Shown piece by piece: positions 33,466 to 42,210 of a stretch of 64,000 nt of DNA. The notes below the pieces were generated by a model. It worked only from the letters and a program-made list of their open reading frames with translations, was not told the origin of the DNA and ran no database searches. The stretch is from Micromonospora sonchi (GTDB lineage: Bacteria > Actinomycetota > Actinomycetes > Mycobacteriales > Micromonosporaceae): the NCBI RefSeq assembly GCF_014646235.1, contig NZ_BMNB01000014.1, positions 62,001 to 126,000 of the forward strand, given 5' to 3'. Position 1 is the first letter of the stretch; the number at the start of each line of letters is the position of its first letter. A program made the translations under genes and the position numbers.

Positions 33466-34695
33466 ATGACCACCAAGACGAGTCTCCTGCTGTGCGACCT
33501 GTCGCCCTTTCGTCTCTCCACAAGGACGCGGAAGATTGCCGTGACAGCAGCGCCCGTTCTTTATGGCGCCGTTAGCGCCATCACGCTCGCGCGGGTCGGC
33601 CGCAACGGCGCTGCCGACGAACCCGGGTCGTCCCGAGTCGACGGCATCGAGGTGGAGCAGGTGCCGGTACGCCGCATCGACGACCGGCGCCGGTTGAGCT
33701 CATCGGTCCGCAACCTGTTCACTGTCTACCTTCCAGCGCTGCGGGTGCTGCGCCGCCGGGTGCTGGCCACGCCAGCTAAGACGATCTTTGTCGGTCACAT
33801 CGCCCTGTACTGGCTCGGCTTGGCGCACCGGCGACGCTGGGGCAGTCAGATCATTCTGAACGGGCGTGAGCGGCCGGGTGGCATCCGTACCCCGGGTTCG
33901 CTGGCCACCTGGTTCTCCCGGGCTGAACCGGTCCTGCTCCGGTGGGTGGCGCGACGTGCCCCAATGACGGTTCTGGCGGTTTGTGAGAGCCATGGAGCGG
34001 AGTTCCGCAAACTGGGCTTCGACGATGTGCTCGTTGTTCGCAACGTTCCGCTCGCCTCCTTCGCGCCGGAATTTGTGCCGCCCCCACCAGGCCCCGAGCT
34101 GATCATCGCCTGCGTCGGTACGCTCTACACCGGACGCGGCATCGAGGCGCTGATCGATGCTGTCGTCGCGGCCAGTGAAGCCGGTTCCCGGATACGACTG
34201 GAAATCACCGGGCCCGCGAGCCAGGAGTACCGAGAGGCTCTGCTGGCTCGGATCAGAGCCGCCAGAGCCGAGTCGTACATCTCGCTGCCGAGCCCATGTC
34301 CGGTCAGCGAGGTGCCCGCCCGGATCCAGCGGGCGCACATCGCCACGGCGCTCTACGAGCCGGTGGATGCAGCCAACGACTCGCTGTCGAACAAGCTGTT
34401 CGAAGGGGTCGTCGCCGGAAGGCCGGTGATCGCCGGCAACCTGGCCGAAAACCGGACGGTAATCGAACGGTTTGGAATCGGCTGGTCGGTCCCGGTCGCT
34501 CCCGGACCACTCGCTGAACTACTACGCGCACTGGCCTCGGACCTACCTCGAGTCCAGGCGATGGCCGAGCACTGCTACCGGACCGGCCAGTCAGAATTTA
34601 CCTGGGAGACAGAATCGTCCGCACTGCAGAAGCGGCTGTTGGAGGCCGTCGGGCCAGTGCCGGTCCAGGCCAATGCATCCGGAGCAACGCGATGA
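33466..34695 (+). CDS. GT4-type glycosyltransferase
   Basis: A 409-residue protein. The N-terminal half is weakly conserved (LCDLSPFRLSTRTRKIA). The C-terminal donor-binding half has IIACVGTLYTGRGIEALIDAVVAA, EITGPASQEYREALLARI, SEVPARIQRAHIATALYEPV and SNKLFEGVVAGRPVIAGN, typical of GT4 retaining enzymes including the E-x7-E-like region. ATG 33466 is chosen; GTG 33421 upstream is possible but lacks support. Its stop overlaps the next start by 4 bases (ATGA). It probably adds one sugar to the lipid-linked repeat unit; donor unknown. Confidence 0.82.
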   Translation: MTTKTSLLLCDLSPFRLSTRTRKIAVTAAPVLYGAVSAITLARVGRNGAADEPGSSRVDGIEVEQVPVRRIDDRRRLSSSVRNLFTVYLPALRVLRRRVLATPAKTIFVGHIALYWLGLAHRRRWGSQIILNGRERPGGIRTPGSLATWFSRAEPVLLRWVARRAPMTVLAVCESHGAEFRKLGFDDVLVVRNVPLASFAPEFVPPPPGPELIIACVGTLYTGRGIEALIDAVVAASEAGSRIRLEITGPASQEYREALLARIRAARAESYISLPSPCPVSEVPARIQRAHIATALYEPVDAANDSLSNKLFEGVVAGRPVIAGNLAENRTVIERFGIGWSVPVAPGPLAELLRALASDLPRVQAMAEHCYRTGQSEFTWETESSALQKRLLEAVGPVPVQANASGATR

Positions 34696-35864
34696 GCGAG
34701 CGGTGCGCGGTCCAGGTTATGCACGTCACCGGCGCGCGTCCCAACTTTCCCAAGGCGGCACCGGTCATCCGAGCGCTTGGCAGTCGAGGCATACAACAGC
34801 AGCTGGTACACACCGGGCAGCACTACGACGAGCAGATGTCCGAGGTGTTCTTCCGCCAGCTTGGCCTACCGGCGCCCGACGTGAATCTCGCAGTGGGCTC
34901 TGGAAGTCACGCCATCCAGACCGGCGAGATCATGACGCGGATGGAACGGCTCATCCTGGCATCCCGTCCACGCTTACTGGTCGTCTACGGCGACGTGAAC
35001 TCCACCCTGGCTGCCACCCTGGTAGCAGCCAAACTGGCCGTTCCCGTCGCGCATGTAGAGGCAGGATTACGCAGCTTCAACCGTGCCATGCCGGAGGAGA
35101 TCAACCGGCTGGTCACGGATCGGTTGTCCGACCTGCTCTTCGCCACGAGCCCCGAGGCACTCGTACATCTTGGCAATGAGGGGATCACCGCCGAAAAGAT
35201 ATTCTTCGTCGGTAACCCGATGATCGACACATTGCTCGCCAATCTGCACCTCCTCGAACCTGCGGCCGTCAGACAACAGCTGGGGCTACCAGGGCGGTAT
35301 GCGGTGGCCACTTTGCACCGACCAGCCAACGTCGACGATCCTGACGACGCGGCGAAGCTCGTCAAGGTGATGCACGACGTGGCCGACCAGATCATCGTCG
35401 TGGTGCCGTTGCATCCTCGAGGGCGCGACCGCCTCAGGGCTGCGGGGTTTTTTCGGCATCCCCAGATCCGGGTCGTCGAACCGATGGGCTACATCGAGTT
35501 CCTCGGTCTCGTGCGGGGAGCTCACGTGGTAGTTACGGACTCCGGCGGCGTGCAAGAGGAGACGACGATTCTGGGCGTGCCGTGCCTGACGCTGCGTCCC
35601 GAAACTGAACGACCCGTGACGATCACGCATGGAACCAATCGGCTGGTGACCCATGAGGGTCTGGCGGCGGCGATACGGGAGGTTCTGTCAGCCGAGAAGG
35701 CCTCCTGCTTGCCCGTACCTCCCCTCTGGGACGGCCGGGCCGGAGAACGCATAGCCGACGTGGTGGCACAGTTCCTCGGTGATCCCGGCTCGGCGGCTGG
35801 AGGCCAGCCCGTCGGCGCACCTCGACCCGCGCCGTGGAGCGAAAGCGTGGCCAGCTCAAGTTGA
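34692..35864 (+). CDS. wecB: UDP-N-acetylglucosamine 2-epimerase, non-hydrolysing
   Basis: A 390-residue WecB-type enzyme: VMHVTGARPNFPKAAPVIRAL, LVHTGQHYDEQMSEVFFRQL, VVYGDVNSTLAATLVAAKL, HVEAGLRSFNRAMPEEINRL and TDSGGVQEETTILGVPCLTLR are all complete. It interconverts UDP-GlcNAc and UDP-ManNAc in the cytosol. Compared with the minus-strand CapG-like protein it keeps the GlcNAc-type 'RAMPEE' loop. ATG 34692 overlaps the glycosyltransferase stop. A strong hairpin spans its stop codon. It could feed a ManNAc or ManNAcA residue; a matching UDP-sugar dehydrogenase is at 57805-59088. Confidence 0.92.
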   Translation: MSERCAVQVMHVTGARPNFPKAAPVIRALGSRGIQQQLVHTGQHYDEQMSEVFFRQLGLPAPDVNLAVGSGSHAIQTGEIMTRMERLILASRPRLLVVYGDVNSTLAATLVAAKLAVPVAHVEAGLRSFNRAMPEEINRLVTDRLSDLLFATSPEALVHLGNEGITAEKIFFVGNPMIDTLLANLHLLEPAAVRQQLGLPGRYAVATLHRPANVDDPDDAAKLVKVMHDVADQIIVVVPLHPRGRDRLRAAGFFRHPQIRVVEPMGYIEFLGLVRGAHVVVTDSGGVQEETTILGVPCLTLRPETERPVTITHGTNRLVTHEGLAAAIREVLSAEKASCLPVPPLWDGRAGERIADVVAQFLGDPGSAAGGQPVGAPRPAPWSESVASSS

Positions 35865-35879
35865 GCCTCCTGGCCACGC
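35845..35879 (+). terminator. Terminator-like hairpin across the wecB stop codon
   Basis: GCGTGGCCAG (35845-35854) pairs perfectly with CTGGCCACGC (35870-35879), with an inner CTCAA/TTGAG mini-stem. The TGA stop (35862-35864) lies in the loop side. It probably ends the cluster transcript, separating it from the dehydratase gene. Confidence 0.6.
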
Positions 35880-35929
35880 CTGAAATAGCCAATCGGATAC
35901 CAGGTCCAAAAACATGAAAAAGAGGACTT

Positions 35930-35949
35930 AAGGAGTGATGCTCAGTTAA
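35930..35949 (+). promoter_or_regulatory. Minimal leader ORF with strong Shine-Dalgarno before the dehydratase gene
   Basis: AAGGAG (35930-35935) is followed by ATG-CTC-AGT-TAA (35938-35949), a three-codon ORF. A second mini-ORF of eight codons begins at ATG 35951. Both precede the dehydratase start at 36026. They may be upstream ORFs that tune translation, or chance; spacing of the first Shine-Dalgarno (2 bases to ATG) is too short for efficient initiation. Confidence 0.3.
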
Positions 35950-36025
35950 ATGGTGATGGACGCACGTGGCCACTGACCTGCCGCAGGTCATCTCGTTCGG
36001 CCGCGCAGGAGCAGGGAGTCGTTAC

Positions 36026-37900
36026 ATGCCGCCGGAAGTACACCGCGAGCAGCAGCCGGAATCCGTCATCGTGAGCCGGGCCAGAGCAAGTCGTCGTACC
36101 GCCGGTTTCCTGGGCGCGGACGCCCTCGCCTGGGTGGGCGGGTTCCTGGTCGCCAGTTGGGCGCGATACGAGTACGGGCTCAGTTCCGACCAGGTGATCA
36201 ACGCCCTGGTGCTCGGCGGCGCGGCCGCCGTGCTGCACGTGGGCGTCAGCGCCACCCGTCGTACTCACGCCGGACGCCAGCCCTTGGGTAGCGTCGAGGA
36301 GGTCCGCGGCCTCGCCGGCACCACCGCCACGACTGCCGCCGCGGTTCTACTCGCGCTGCTCGCCTTCGGCGACCGTCCGATACCCGCCAGTAGCCCCGTG
36401 GTCGGTGGCGCTCTGGCCCTGCTGCTGATGCTCAGCTTCCGCCTGCTGCACCGGCACCGGCGGGATCGCGCCATGCGTCCCGACGCCCGTTCGGCGACCC
36501 CGGTGCTGCTCTTCGGCCTCGGCGAGGCCGGTCAGGGTCTGGTACGCGCGATGCTGAGCGACCCGAAGGGCCGCTACCTGCCCGTCGGCGCGCTCGATGA
36601 CGACCCGGACAAGCGGGACCTGCGAATCGCCGGTGTCCCCGTACTAGGCGGCCGCCACGACGTCGCTGACGCTATTCGCCGCACCGGCGCGACGACCCTG
36701 ATCTTCGCCGTGGCCAACGCCGACGCCGCATTGATCCGGCAGATGCGGGAGGCAACTCTCCGCACGGGTACGGCGTTCAAGGTGCTTCCGTCGGTCCGGG
36801 AACTGGTGGACCACCGGATCACGGTCAGCGACGTCCGGGACGTCCAGATCGGCGATCTGCTCGGCCGACGACAGGTGGTCGGTGATCTGACGTTGGACGA
36901 CAACGGCCTCACCGGTCGGCGGATCCTCGTCACCGGTGCCGGTGGTTCGATCGGCTCCGAGCTGTGCCGGCAGATCATGCGCGCCAACCCCGGTGAGCTG
37001 ATGATGCTCGACCGCGACGAGACGGCGCTGCACGGCCTCCAGATGTCGCTCACCGGGCGGGCGCTGCTGGACGGCTCCGAACTGATCCTCGCCGACCTGC
37101 GCGACGACGAGGCCATCCGGCGCATCTTCCGGGAACGCCGGCCCGAGATCGTCTTCCACGCCGCGGCGTTGAAGCACCTGACTCTGCTGCAACGGCATCC
37201 CGGTGAGGCGGTCAAGACCAACGTCTGGGGCACCCTCACCGTGCTCGACGCCTGCCAGGATGTCGCCCGCTTCGTCAACATCTCCACCGACAAGGCCGCG
37301 AACCCGATCAGCGTGCTCGGCTACTCGAAACGCCTCACCGAGATGCTCACCGCGCACGCTGCGGCAACCTACCCGGGCACCTTCCTCAGCGTCCGATTCG
37401 GCAACGTGCTCAGCAGCCGAGGTTCGGTGGTGACCGCGTTCCAGCGGCAGATCGAGGCAGGCCAGCCGTTGACCGTCACTCATCCTGACGTGACGCGCTA
37501 CCTGATGACGGTGCAGGAGGCGGTGCACCTGGTACTCCAGGCGGCACACATCGGTCGCGACGGCGAGGCGCTGGTGCTCGACATGGGTGAGCCGGTCCGC
37601 ATCGACGACCTGGCGCGCCGGATGATCGCCCAGGCCGCCACCCCGGTGGAGATCGTCTACACCGGGCTGCGGCCGGGCGAGAAGCTGCACGAGGACCTGC
37701 TCGGGCACGGGGAGAATGATCACCGGCCGCTGCATCCGCTGATCTCGCACGTGCCCGTGCCGGTGCTGGATCCGCTCGAGGTCAGTGGGATCGATCCGTT
37801 CGACGTCCCGGAGAAGGTCATCGACCAGCTCGCCCAAATCTGCGGCAGCCTGCCCGCGTCGTTTCCCGGGCGTGTGCCGGGGATACCGCTGGCCCGCTGA
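36026..37900 (+). CDS. Membrane-bound nucleoside-diphosphate-sugar 4,6-dehydratase (PglF/CapD-like)
   Basis: A 624-residue protein. The N-terminal 130 residues hold four hydrophobic helices. A Rossmann 'CoA-binding-like' segment follows (PVLLFGLGEAGQGLVRAML). The SDR domain starts at ILVTGAGGSIGSELC near residue 305, with FHAAALKHLTLLQRHPGEAV and STDKAANPISVLGYSKRLTE; the SDR Tyr position reads Leu and a Tyr appears two residues later. VRFGNVLSSRGSVVTAF and GLRPGEKLHEDL are typical. It makes UDP-2-acetamido-4-keto-6-deoxy-glucose, the PglE substrate. ATG 36026 is chosen because GGGAG (36014-36018) is 7 bases upstream; GTG 35966 adds 20 residues and lacks a good site. Confidence 0.9.
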   Translation: MPPEVHREQQPESVIVSRARASRRTAGFLGADALAWVGGFLVASWARYEYGLSSDQVINALVLGGAAAVLHVGVSATRRTHAGRQPLGSVEEVRGLAGTTATTAAAVLLALLAFGDRPIPASSPVVGGALALLLMLSFRLLHRHRRDRAMRPDARSATPVLLFGLGEAGQGLVRAMLSDPKGRYLPVGALDDDPDKRDLRIAGVPVLGGRHDVADAIRRTGATTLIFAVANADAALIRQMREATLRTGTAFKVLPSVRELVDHRITVSDVRDVQIGDLLGRRQVVGDLTLDDNGLTGRRILVTGAGGSIGSELCRQIMRANPGELMMLDRDETALHGLQMSLTGRALLDGSELILADLRDDEAIRRIFRERRPEIVFHAAALKHLTLLQRHPGEAVKTNVWGTLTVLDACQDVARFVNISTDKAANPISVLGYSKRLTEMLTAHAAATYPGTFLSVRFGNVLSSRGSVVTAFQRQIEAGQPLTVTHPDVTRYLMTVQEAVHLVLQAAHIGRDGEALVLDMGEPVRIDDLARRMIAQAATPVEIVYTGLRPGEKLHEDLLGHGENDHRPLHPLISHVPVPVLDPLEVSGIDPFDVPEKVIDQLAQICGSLPASFPGRVPGIPLAR

Positions 37901-37914
37901 TCTTCCCCGGTACG

Positions 37915-37997
37915 GGGCCGATGCCATGTCTCGTGGCGTCGGCCCTTCGACCGGGCGGCGGACGTCGAGCCGGGCCCGTGCCCCCGGCTCGCCGTCC
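37915..37997. terminator. Double terminator hairpin between convergent dehydratase and pgm genes
   Basis: Stem 1: GGGCCGA (37915-37921) with TCGGCCC (37939-37945) plus an inner GCCA/TGGC. Stem 2: GGACG and GAGCCGGG (37960-37974) with CCCGGCTC and CGTCC (37983-37997). Together they can end transcription from both sides. Confidence 0.55.
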
Positions 37998-38017
37998 GGG
38001 CGTGGAGTCGGGGCTCC

Positions 38018-39661
38018 TCAGCCAGACAGCACGTCGGTGACCAGGTTTTGGGCCTCCTGTTGGAGGCGAGCCAGGTGGTCGGGACCCTGGAACGACTCGG
38101 CGTAGATCTTGTAGACGTCCTCGGTACCGGAGGGACGGGCGGCGAACCACCCCGACTCGGTGGTCACCTTCAGGCCGCCGATCGGGGCGCCGTTGCCGGG
38201 CGCGGTGGTCAGAATGGCGGTGATCGGCTCACCGGCCAACTCGGTGGCGGTCACCTGCTCGGGCGAGAGCTTGCCGAGCACCGCCTTCTGCTCCCGGGTG
38301 GCGGGCGCGTCGATGCGGGCGTACGCGGGCGCGCCGAACCGTTCGGCCAGCTCGGCGAAGTGCTCGCTCGGGGTCCGCCCGGTCACCCCGATGATCTCGG
38401 CGGCGAGCAGGCAGAGCAGGATGCCGTCCTTGTCGGTCGTCCAGGTGCTGCCGTCGCGGCGCAGGAAGGACGCGCCGGCGCTCTCCTCCCCGCCGAAGCC
38501 GACCGCACCGTCCAGCAGGCCGGGCACGAACCACTTGAAGCCGACCGGCACCTCCAGCAGCGGGCGCCCGAGGTCGGCCGCCACCCGGTCGATCATCGAG
38601 GAGGAGACCAGGGTCTTGCCGACCGCGGCGGCCGGGCCCCACTGGTCACGGGTACGGAAGAGGTGGGCGATCGCCACCGCGAGGTAGTGGTTCGGGTTCA
38701 TCAGCCCGGCGTCGGGGGTGACGATGCCGTGCCGGTCGGCGTCGGCGTCGTTGCCGGTGGCGACCTGGTAGTCGGCGCGCATCGCGATCAGCGACGCCAT
38801 CGCGTTCGGCGAGGAGCAGTCCATCCGGATCTTGCCGTCGCCGTCCAACGTCATGAACCGCCAGGTCGGGTCGACGATCGGGTTGACCACGGTCAGGTCC
38901 AGCCGGTGCCGGTCGGCGATCTCACCCCAGTAGGCGACGCTGGCGCCACCGAGCGGGTCGGCACCGATGCGCACCCCGGCGGCGCGGATCGCGTCCAGGT
39001 CGAGCACCGCTGGCAGGTCGTCGACGTACGCGCCGAGGAAGTCGTACGTGCCGGTGGTGTCGGCGGCGCGGGCACGCGCGTACGGGATGCGGCGCACCTC
39101 CTTGAGCCCGGCGGCGAGGATCGCGTTCGCGCGCTCCTGGATCCACTTCGTGGCGTCGGAGTCGGCCGGCCCGCCGTGGGTGGGGTTGTACTTGAACCCG
39201 CCGTCGTCCGGCGGGTTGTGCGACGGGGTGATCACGATGCCGTCGGCGAGCCCGGTGGTGCGGCCCCGGTTGTGGCCGAGGATGGCGTGCGACACCGCCG
39301 GGGTGGGGGTGTAGCCGTCGCGGCTGTCCAGCAGCACGGTGACCTCGTTGGCGGCGAGCACCTCCAGGGCGTCCACCGTCGCCGGGGCGGAGAGCGCATG
39401 GGTGTCCCGGCCGAGGAAGAGCGGGCCGTCGACGCCCTGCTCCCGCCGGTAGTCGCAGAGCGCCTGGGTGACCGCGAGGATGTGGTCGGAGTTGAAGGCG
39501 TTGCGCAGGCTCGACCCGCGATGCCCGGAGGTGCCGAAGGAGACCTGCTGCGCCGGATCGGCCGGGTCGGGATGCTCGGCGTAGTAGGCGGTCACCAGCC
39601 GGGGCACGTCGACCAGGTCGGCGGGCTCGGCCGGCTGGCCGGCCCGGGGATGACTGCTCAT
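38018..39661 (-). CDS. pgm: Phosphoglucomutase (alpha-D-glucose phosphate-specific)
   Basis: A 547-residue enzyme of the usual Pgm length. The phospho-serine loop is DGIVITPSHNPPDDGGFKYN, and the N-terminal block VSFGTSGHRGSSLRNAFNSDHIL is complete. The metal loop reads GNDADADRHGI, the sugar loop GFGGEESAGASFLRRDG, and the phosphate-binding loop ARPSGTEDVYKIYAESF. It interconverts glucose-6-phosphate and glucose-1-phosphate, supplying GlgC. ATG 39661 overlaps the glgC stop (ATGA) and has AAGGTGG close upstream, so glgC-pgm is a coupled pair. Confidence 0.96.
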   Translation of the reverse strand: MSSHPRAGQPAEPADLVDVPRLVTAYYAEHPDPADPAQQVSFGTSGHRGSSLRNAFNSDHILAVTQALCDYRREQGVDGPLFLGRDTHALSAPATVDALEVLAANEVTVLLDSRDGYTPTPAVSHAILGHNRGRTTGLADGIVITPSHNPPDDGGFKYNPTHGGPADSDATKWIQERANAILAAGLKEVRRIPYARARAADTTGTYDFLGAYVDDLPAVLDLDAIRAAGVRIGADPLGGASVAYWGEIADRHRLDLTVVNPIVDPTWRFMTLDGDGKIRMDCSSPNAMASLIAMRADYQVATGNDADADRHGIVTPDAGLMNPNHYLAVAIAHLFRTRDQWGPAAAVGKTLVSSSMIDRVAADLGRPLLEVPVGFKWFVPGLLDGAVGFGGEESAGASFLRRDGSTWTTDKDGILLCLLAAEIIGVTGRTPSEHFAELAERFGAPAYARIDAPATREQKAVLGKLSPEQVTATELAGEPITAILTTAPGNGAPIGGLKVTTESGWFAARPSGTEDVYKIYAESFQGPDHLARLQQEAQNLVTDVLSG

Positions 39662-40890
39662 GGTTCCACCTTCTGTCCCTTGCCGATGACCACGATGCCG
39701 TTGTCGGAAACGGTGTAGCGCTGCCGGTCCCGTTCCAGGTCCACGCCGATCTCGGCGCCCTCGGGCACGTAGACGTTCTTGTCCAGGATGGCCCGGCGCA
39801 CCACCGCGTGCCGGCCAATTTCGACACCCTCCATCAACACCGCGCCGTCCACGTGCGCCCAGGAGTGCACCTTCACCTTCGGCGAGACGATCGAGTTCTC
39901 CACCAGCGAACCGGAGATCACCGCGCCGGGCGAGACCATCGAGGCCACCGCCCGGCCGACCCGCTCGCCCCACTGGTGCACGAACTTGGCCGGCGGGTAC
40001 GGCGGCTGCTCGGTGTAGATCGGCCAGTCGAAGTTGTAGAGGTTGAACACCGGGTGCACGTTGATCAGATCCATGTGCGCGTCGTAGAACGAGTCGAGCG
40101 TCCCGACATCGCGCCAGTAACCCCGGTCCCGGTCGGTGCTGCCCGGCACCTCGTTGTCGCGGAAGTCGTAGACGTTCGCCTCGCCCCGCTCCACCAGCAT
40201 CGGGATGATGCTGCCGCCCATGTCGTGCTTGCTGGTCTTGTCCTCCGCGTCGCGCTCGACCGCCTCGATCAGCGCCCGGGTGGTGAAGACGTAGTTGCCC
40301 ATCGAGGCGTAGATCTGGTCGGGCGCGTCGGGCAGGCCGGCCGCGTCGGTGGGCTTCTCCCGGAAGGCCCGGATCCGCCGGCCGTCCTCGGCGACCTCGA
40401 TGACGCCGAACTGGTCGGCGGTGGACAGCGGCTGCCGGATGCCGGCCACCGTCACGCCGGCGCCGGAGGCGATGTGGTCCTCCACCATCTGCTGGGGGTC
40501 CATCCGGTAGATGTGGTCGGCGCCGAACACGATCACGTGATCGGGCTGCTCGTCGTAGATCAGGTTGAAGCTCTGATAGATCGCGTCGGCCGACCCGGCG
40601 AACCACCACGGGCCACGGCGCTGCTGCGCGGGCACCGGAGTGACGTAGTTGCCCAGCAGGGTCGACATCCGCCAGGTCTTGGTGATGTGTCGGTCCAGGG
40701 AATGCGACTTGTACTGGGTCAGCACGACGATCTTCAGAAAGCCGGCGTTGGCCAGGTTGGAGAGGACGAAGTCGACCATGCGGTACATCCCGCCGAACGG
40801 AACGGCCGGCTTGGCCCGATCCGTGGTCAACGGCATCAGGCGCTTGCCCTCTCCACCGGCCAGGACGATCGCGAGCACCTTGGCAGCCAT
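39658..40890 (-). CDS. glgC: Glucose-1-phosphate adenylyltransferase
   Basis: A 410-residue ADP-glucose pyrophosphorylase. The N-terminal nucleotidyl domain has VLAIVLAGGEGKRLMPLTTDRAKPAVPFGG, quoted here only by its key parts GGEGKRL and KPAVPFGG; also GSADAIYQSFNLI and FGADHIYRMD, with substrate segment FREKPTDAAG and YWRDVGTLDSFYDAH. The C-terminal part is a left-handed helix region. It makes ADP-glucose for alpha-glucan synthesis. A TAGCGT box on the minus strand ends 6 bases before ATG 40890, so it is probably leaderless. It is divergent from glgA/glgM with 71 bases between, as in mycobacteria (Rv1213/Rv1212c). Confidence 0.96.
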   Translation of the reverse strand: MAAKVLAIVLAGGEGKRLMPLTTDRAKPAVPFGGMYRMVDFVLSNLANAGFLKIVVLTQYKSHSLDRHITKTWRMSTLLGNYVTPVPAQQRRGPWWFAGSADAIYQSFNLIYDEQPDHVIVFGADHIYRMDPQQMVEDHIASGAGVTVAGIRQPLSTADQFGVIEVAEDGRRIRAFREKPTDAAGLPDAPDQIYASMGNYVFTTRALIEAVERDAEDKTSKHDMGGSIIPMLVERGEANVYDFRDNEVPGSTDRDRGYWRDVGTLDSFYDAHMDLINVHPVFNLYNFDWPIYTEQPPYPPAKFVHQWGERVGRAVASMVSPGAVISGSLVENSIVSPKVKVHSWAHVDGAVLMEGVEIGRHAVVRRAILDKNVYVPEGAEIGVDLERDRQRYTVSDNGIVVIGKGQKVEP

Positions 40891-40961
40891 GAGCAGACGC
40901 TATCCATCCCGGTGCCACTTCACCACTCGTACGGGCACACTTCTGCACTAGGGTGCCGGGC
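40891..40961. promoter_or_regulatory. Divergent promoters of glgC and glgA/glgM
   Basis: The 71-bp gap carries TAGCGT on the minus strand (40897-40902) 6 bases before glgC ATG, and TAGGGT on the plus strand (40949-40954) 7 bases before ATG 40962. Neither start has a Shine-Dalgarno. Both mRNAs are predicted to be leaderless. No clear -35 boxes are seen. Confidence 0.45.
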
Positions 40962-42158
40962 ATGACCGACACCCCGCTGCGCGTCGACCTGCTCACCCGG
41001 GAGTATCCGCCGGAGGTGTACGGCGGGGCCGGGGTGCACGTCGAGTACCTGGCCCGGGAGCTGCGCCGACTGGCCGAGGTGCGGGTGCACTGCTTCGGCG
41101 CGCCGCGCACCGAGCCGGGCGTGCGGGCGTACGCCGAACCGGCGGCCCTGACCGGCGCCAACCCGGCGCTGCGCACGATGGGCGTGGATCTGGAGATGGC
41201 CGCCGGCTGCGCCGGCGCGGACGTGGTGCACAGCCACACCTGGTACGCGAACCTGGCCGGACACACCGCGAAGCTGCTGTACGGGGTGCCGCACGTGGTG
41301 ACCGCGCACAGCCTGGAGCCGCTGCGCCCGTGGAAGGCCGAGCAGCTCGGCGGCGGTTACGCGCTGTCCTCCTGGTGCGAGCGGACGGCGTACGAGTCGG
41401 CCGACGCGATCGTGGCGGTCAGCGCGGGGATGCGCCGTGACGTGCTGGCCGCGTACCCGGCGATCGACCCCGACCGGGTGCACGTGATCCACAACGGCAT
41501 CGACACCGCGCAGTACGCCCCGGACCCGGGCACCGACGTGCTGGCGCGACTCGGCATCGACCCGGCCCTGCCCAGCGTGGTCTACGTCGGCCGGATCACC
41601 CGGCAGAAGGGCCTGCCGCACCTGCTGCGCGCCGCCCGCGACCTGCCGCCCGACACCCAGCTCGTGCTGCTGGCCGGCGCCCCGGACACTCCCGAGATCG
41701 CCGCCGAGGTGGAAGGGCTGGTCGCCGAGCTGCGCGCGGGACGCTCCGGGGTGATCTGGGTGGCGTCGATGTTGCCGAAATCCGAGGTGATCCAGATCCT
41801 CACCCACGCCACGATCTTCGTCTGCCCGTCGGTGTACGAGCCGATGGGCATCGTCAACCTGGAGGCGATGGCCTGCGAGACGGCGGTGGTGGCCACCGCC
41901 ACCGGCGGCATCCCGGAGGTGGTCGCCGACGGCGAGACCGGCCTGCTGGTCCCGATCGACCAGGCCGGTCTCGACGGCACGCCACGGGACCCGGCACGCT
42001 TCGAGGCCGACCTGGCGGCGCGGATGAACGAGCTGCTGGCGAATCCGGACCGCGCGGGGGCGCTGGGGCGGGCCGGTCGGCGCCGCGCCGTCGAGCACTT
42101 CTCCTGGGACGCCATCGCCGCCCGCACCCTCGCCCTCTACCGCTCCCTGCGCGGGTAA
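40962..42158 (+). CDS. glgA: GT4 glucan synthase GlgA, probably maltose-1-phosphate synthase (GlgM)
   Basis: A 398-residue GT4 enzyme: VDLLTREYPPEVYGGAGVHVEYLAREL, broken as motif TREYPPEVYGGAGVHV at the acceptor site; VVHSHTWYANLAG; VYVGRITRQKGLPHLLRAA; SVYEPMGIVNLEAMACETAV, with the catalytic E-x7-E. The length (about 390-400) and the divergent glgC partner match mycobacterial Rv1212c, annotated GlgA but shown to be GlgM, which makes alpha-maltose-1-phosphate from ADP-glucose and glucose-1-phosphate. The glgE gene 2.4 kb downstream fits that role. The stop codon abuts a GGGGCCCC repeat. Confidence 0.9.
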   Translation: MTDTPLRVDLLTREYPPEVYGGAGVHVEYLARELRRLAEVRVHCFGAPRTEPGVRAYAEPAALTGANPALRTMGVDLEMAAGCAGADVVHSHTWYANLAGHTAKLLYGVPHVVTAHSLEPLRPWKAEQLGGGYALSSWCERTAYESADAIVAVSAGMRRDVLAAYPAIDPDRVHVIHNGIDTAQYAPDPGTDVLARLGIDPALPSVVYVGRITRQKGLPHLLRAARDLPPDTQLVLLAGAPDTPEIAAEVEGLVAELRAGRSGVIWVASMLPKSEVIQILTHATIFVCPSVYEPMGIVNLEAMACETAVVATATGGIPEVVADGETGLLVPIDQAGLDGTPRDPARFEADLAARMNELLANPDRAGALGRAGRRRAVEHFSWDAIAARTLALYRSLRG

Positions 42159-42210
42159 GGAGGGGCCCCCTATTAACGCCTGCGGTAGAGAAGGGGCCCC
42201 TTCTTAACAC
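42157..42210 (+). repeat. GGGGCCCC double repeat, copy A
   Basis: Two tandem units 31 bases apart, each a GGGGCCCC palindrome followed by a YTNTTAAC tail: cores at 42162-42169 and 42193-42200, joined by GCCTGCGGTAGAG. It begins within the glgA/glgM stop codon. Same family as copies at 48718-48770 and, in opposite orientation, 50653-50709. The palindromes may act as terminators. Confidence 0.8.

Noticed and set aside
38018..41266. A single large minus-strand frame covering pgm and glgC
   Set aside because: It shares the pgm frame only. Upstream it runs out of frame through glgC; pgm starts at ATG 39661.
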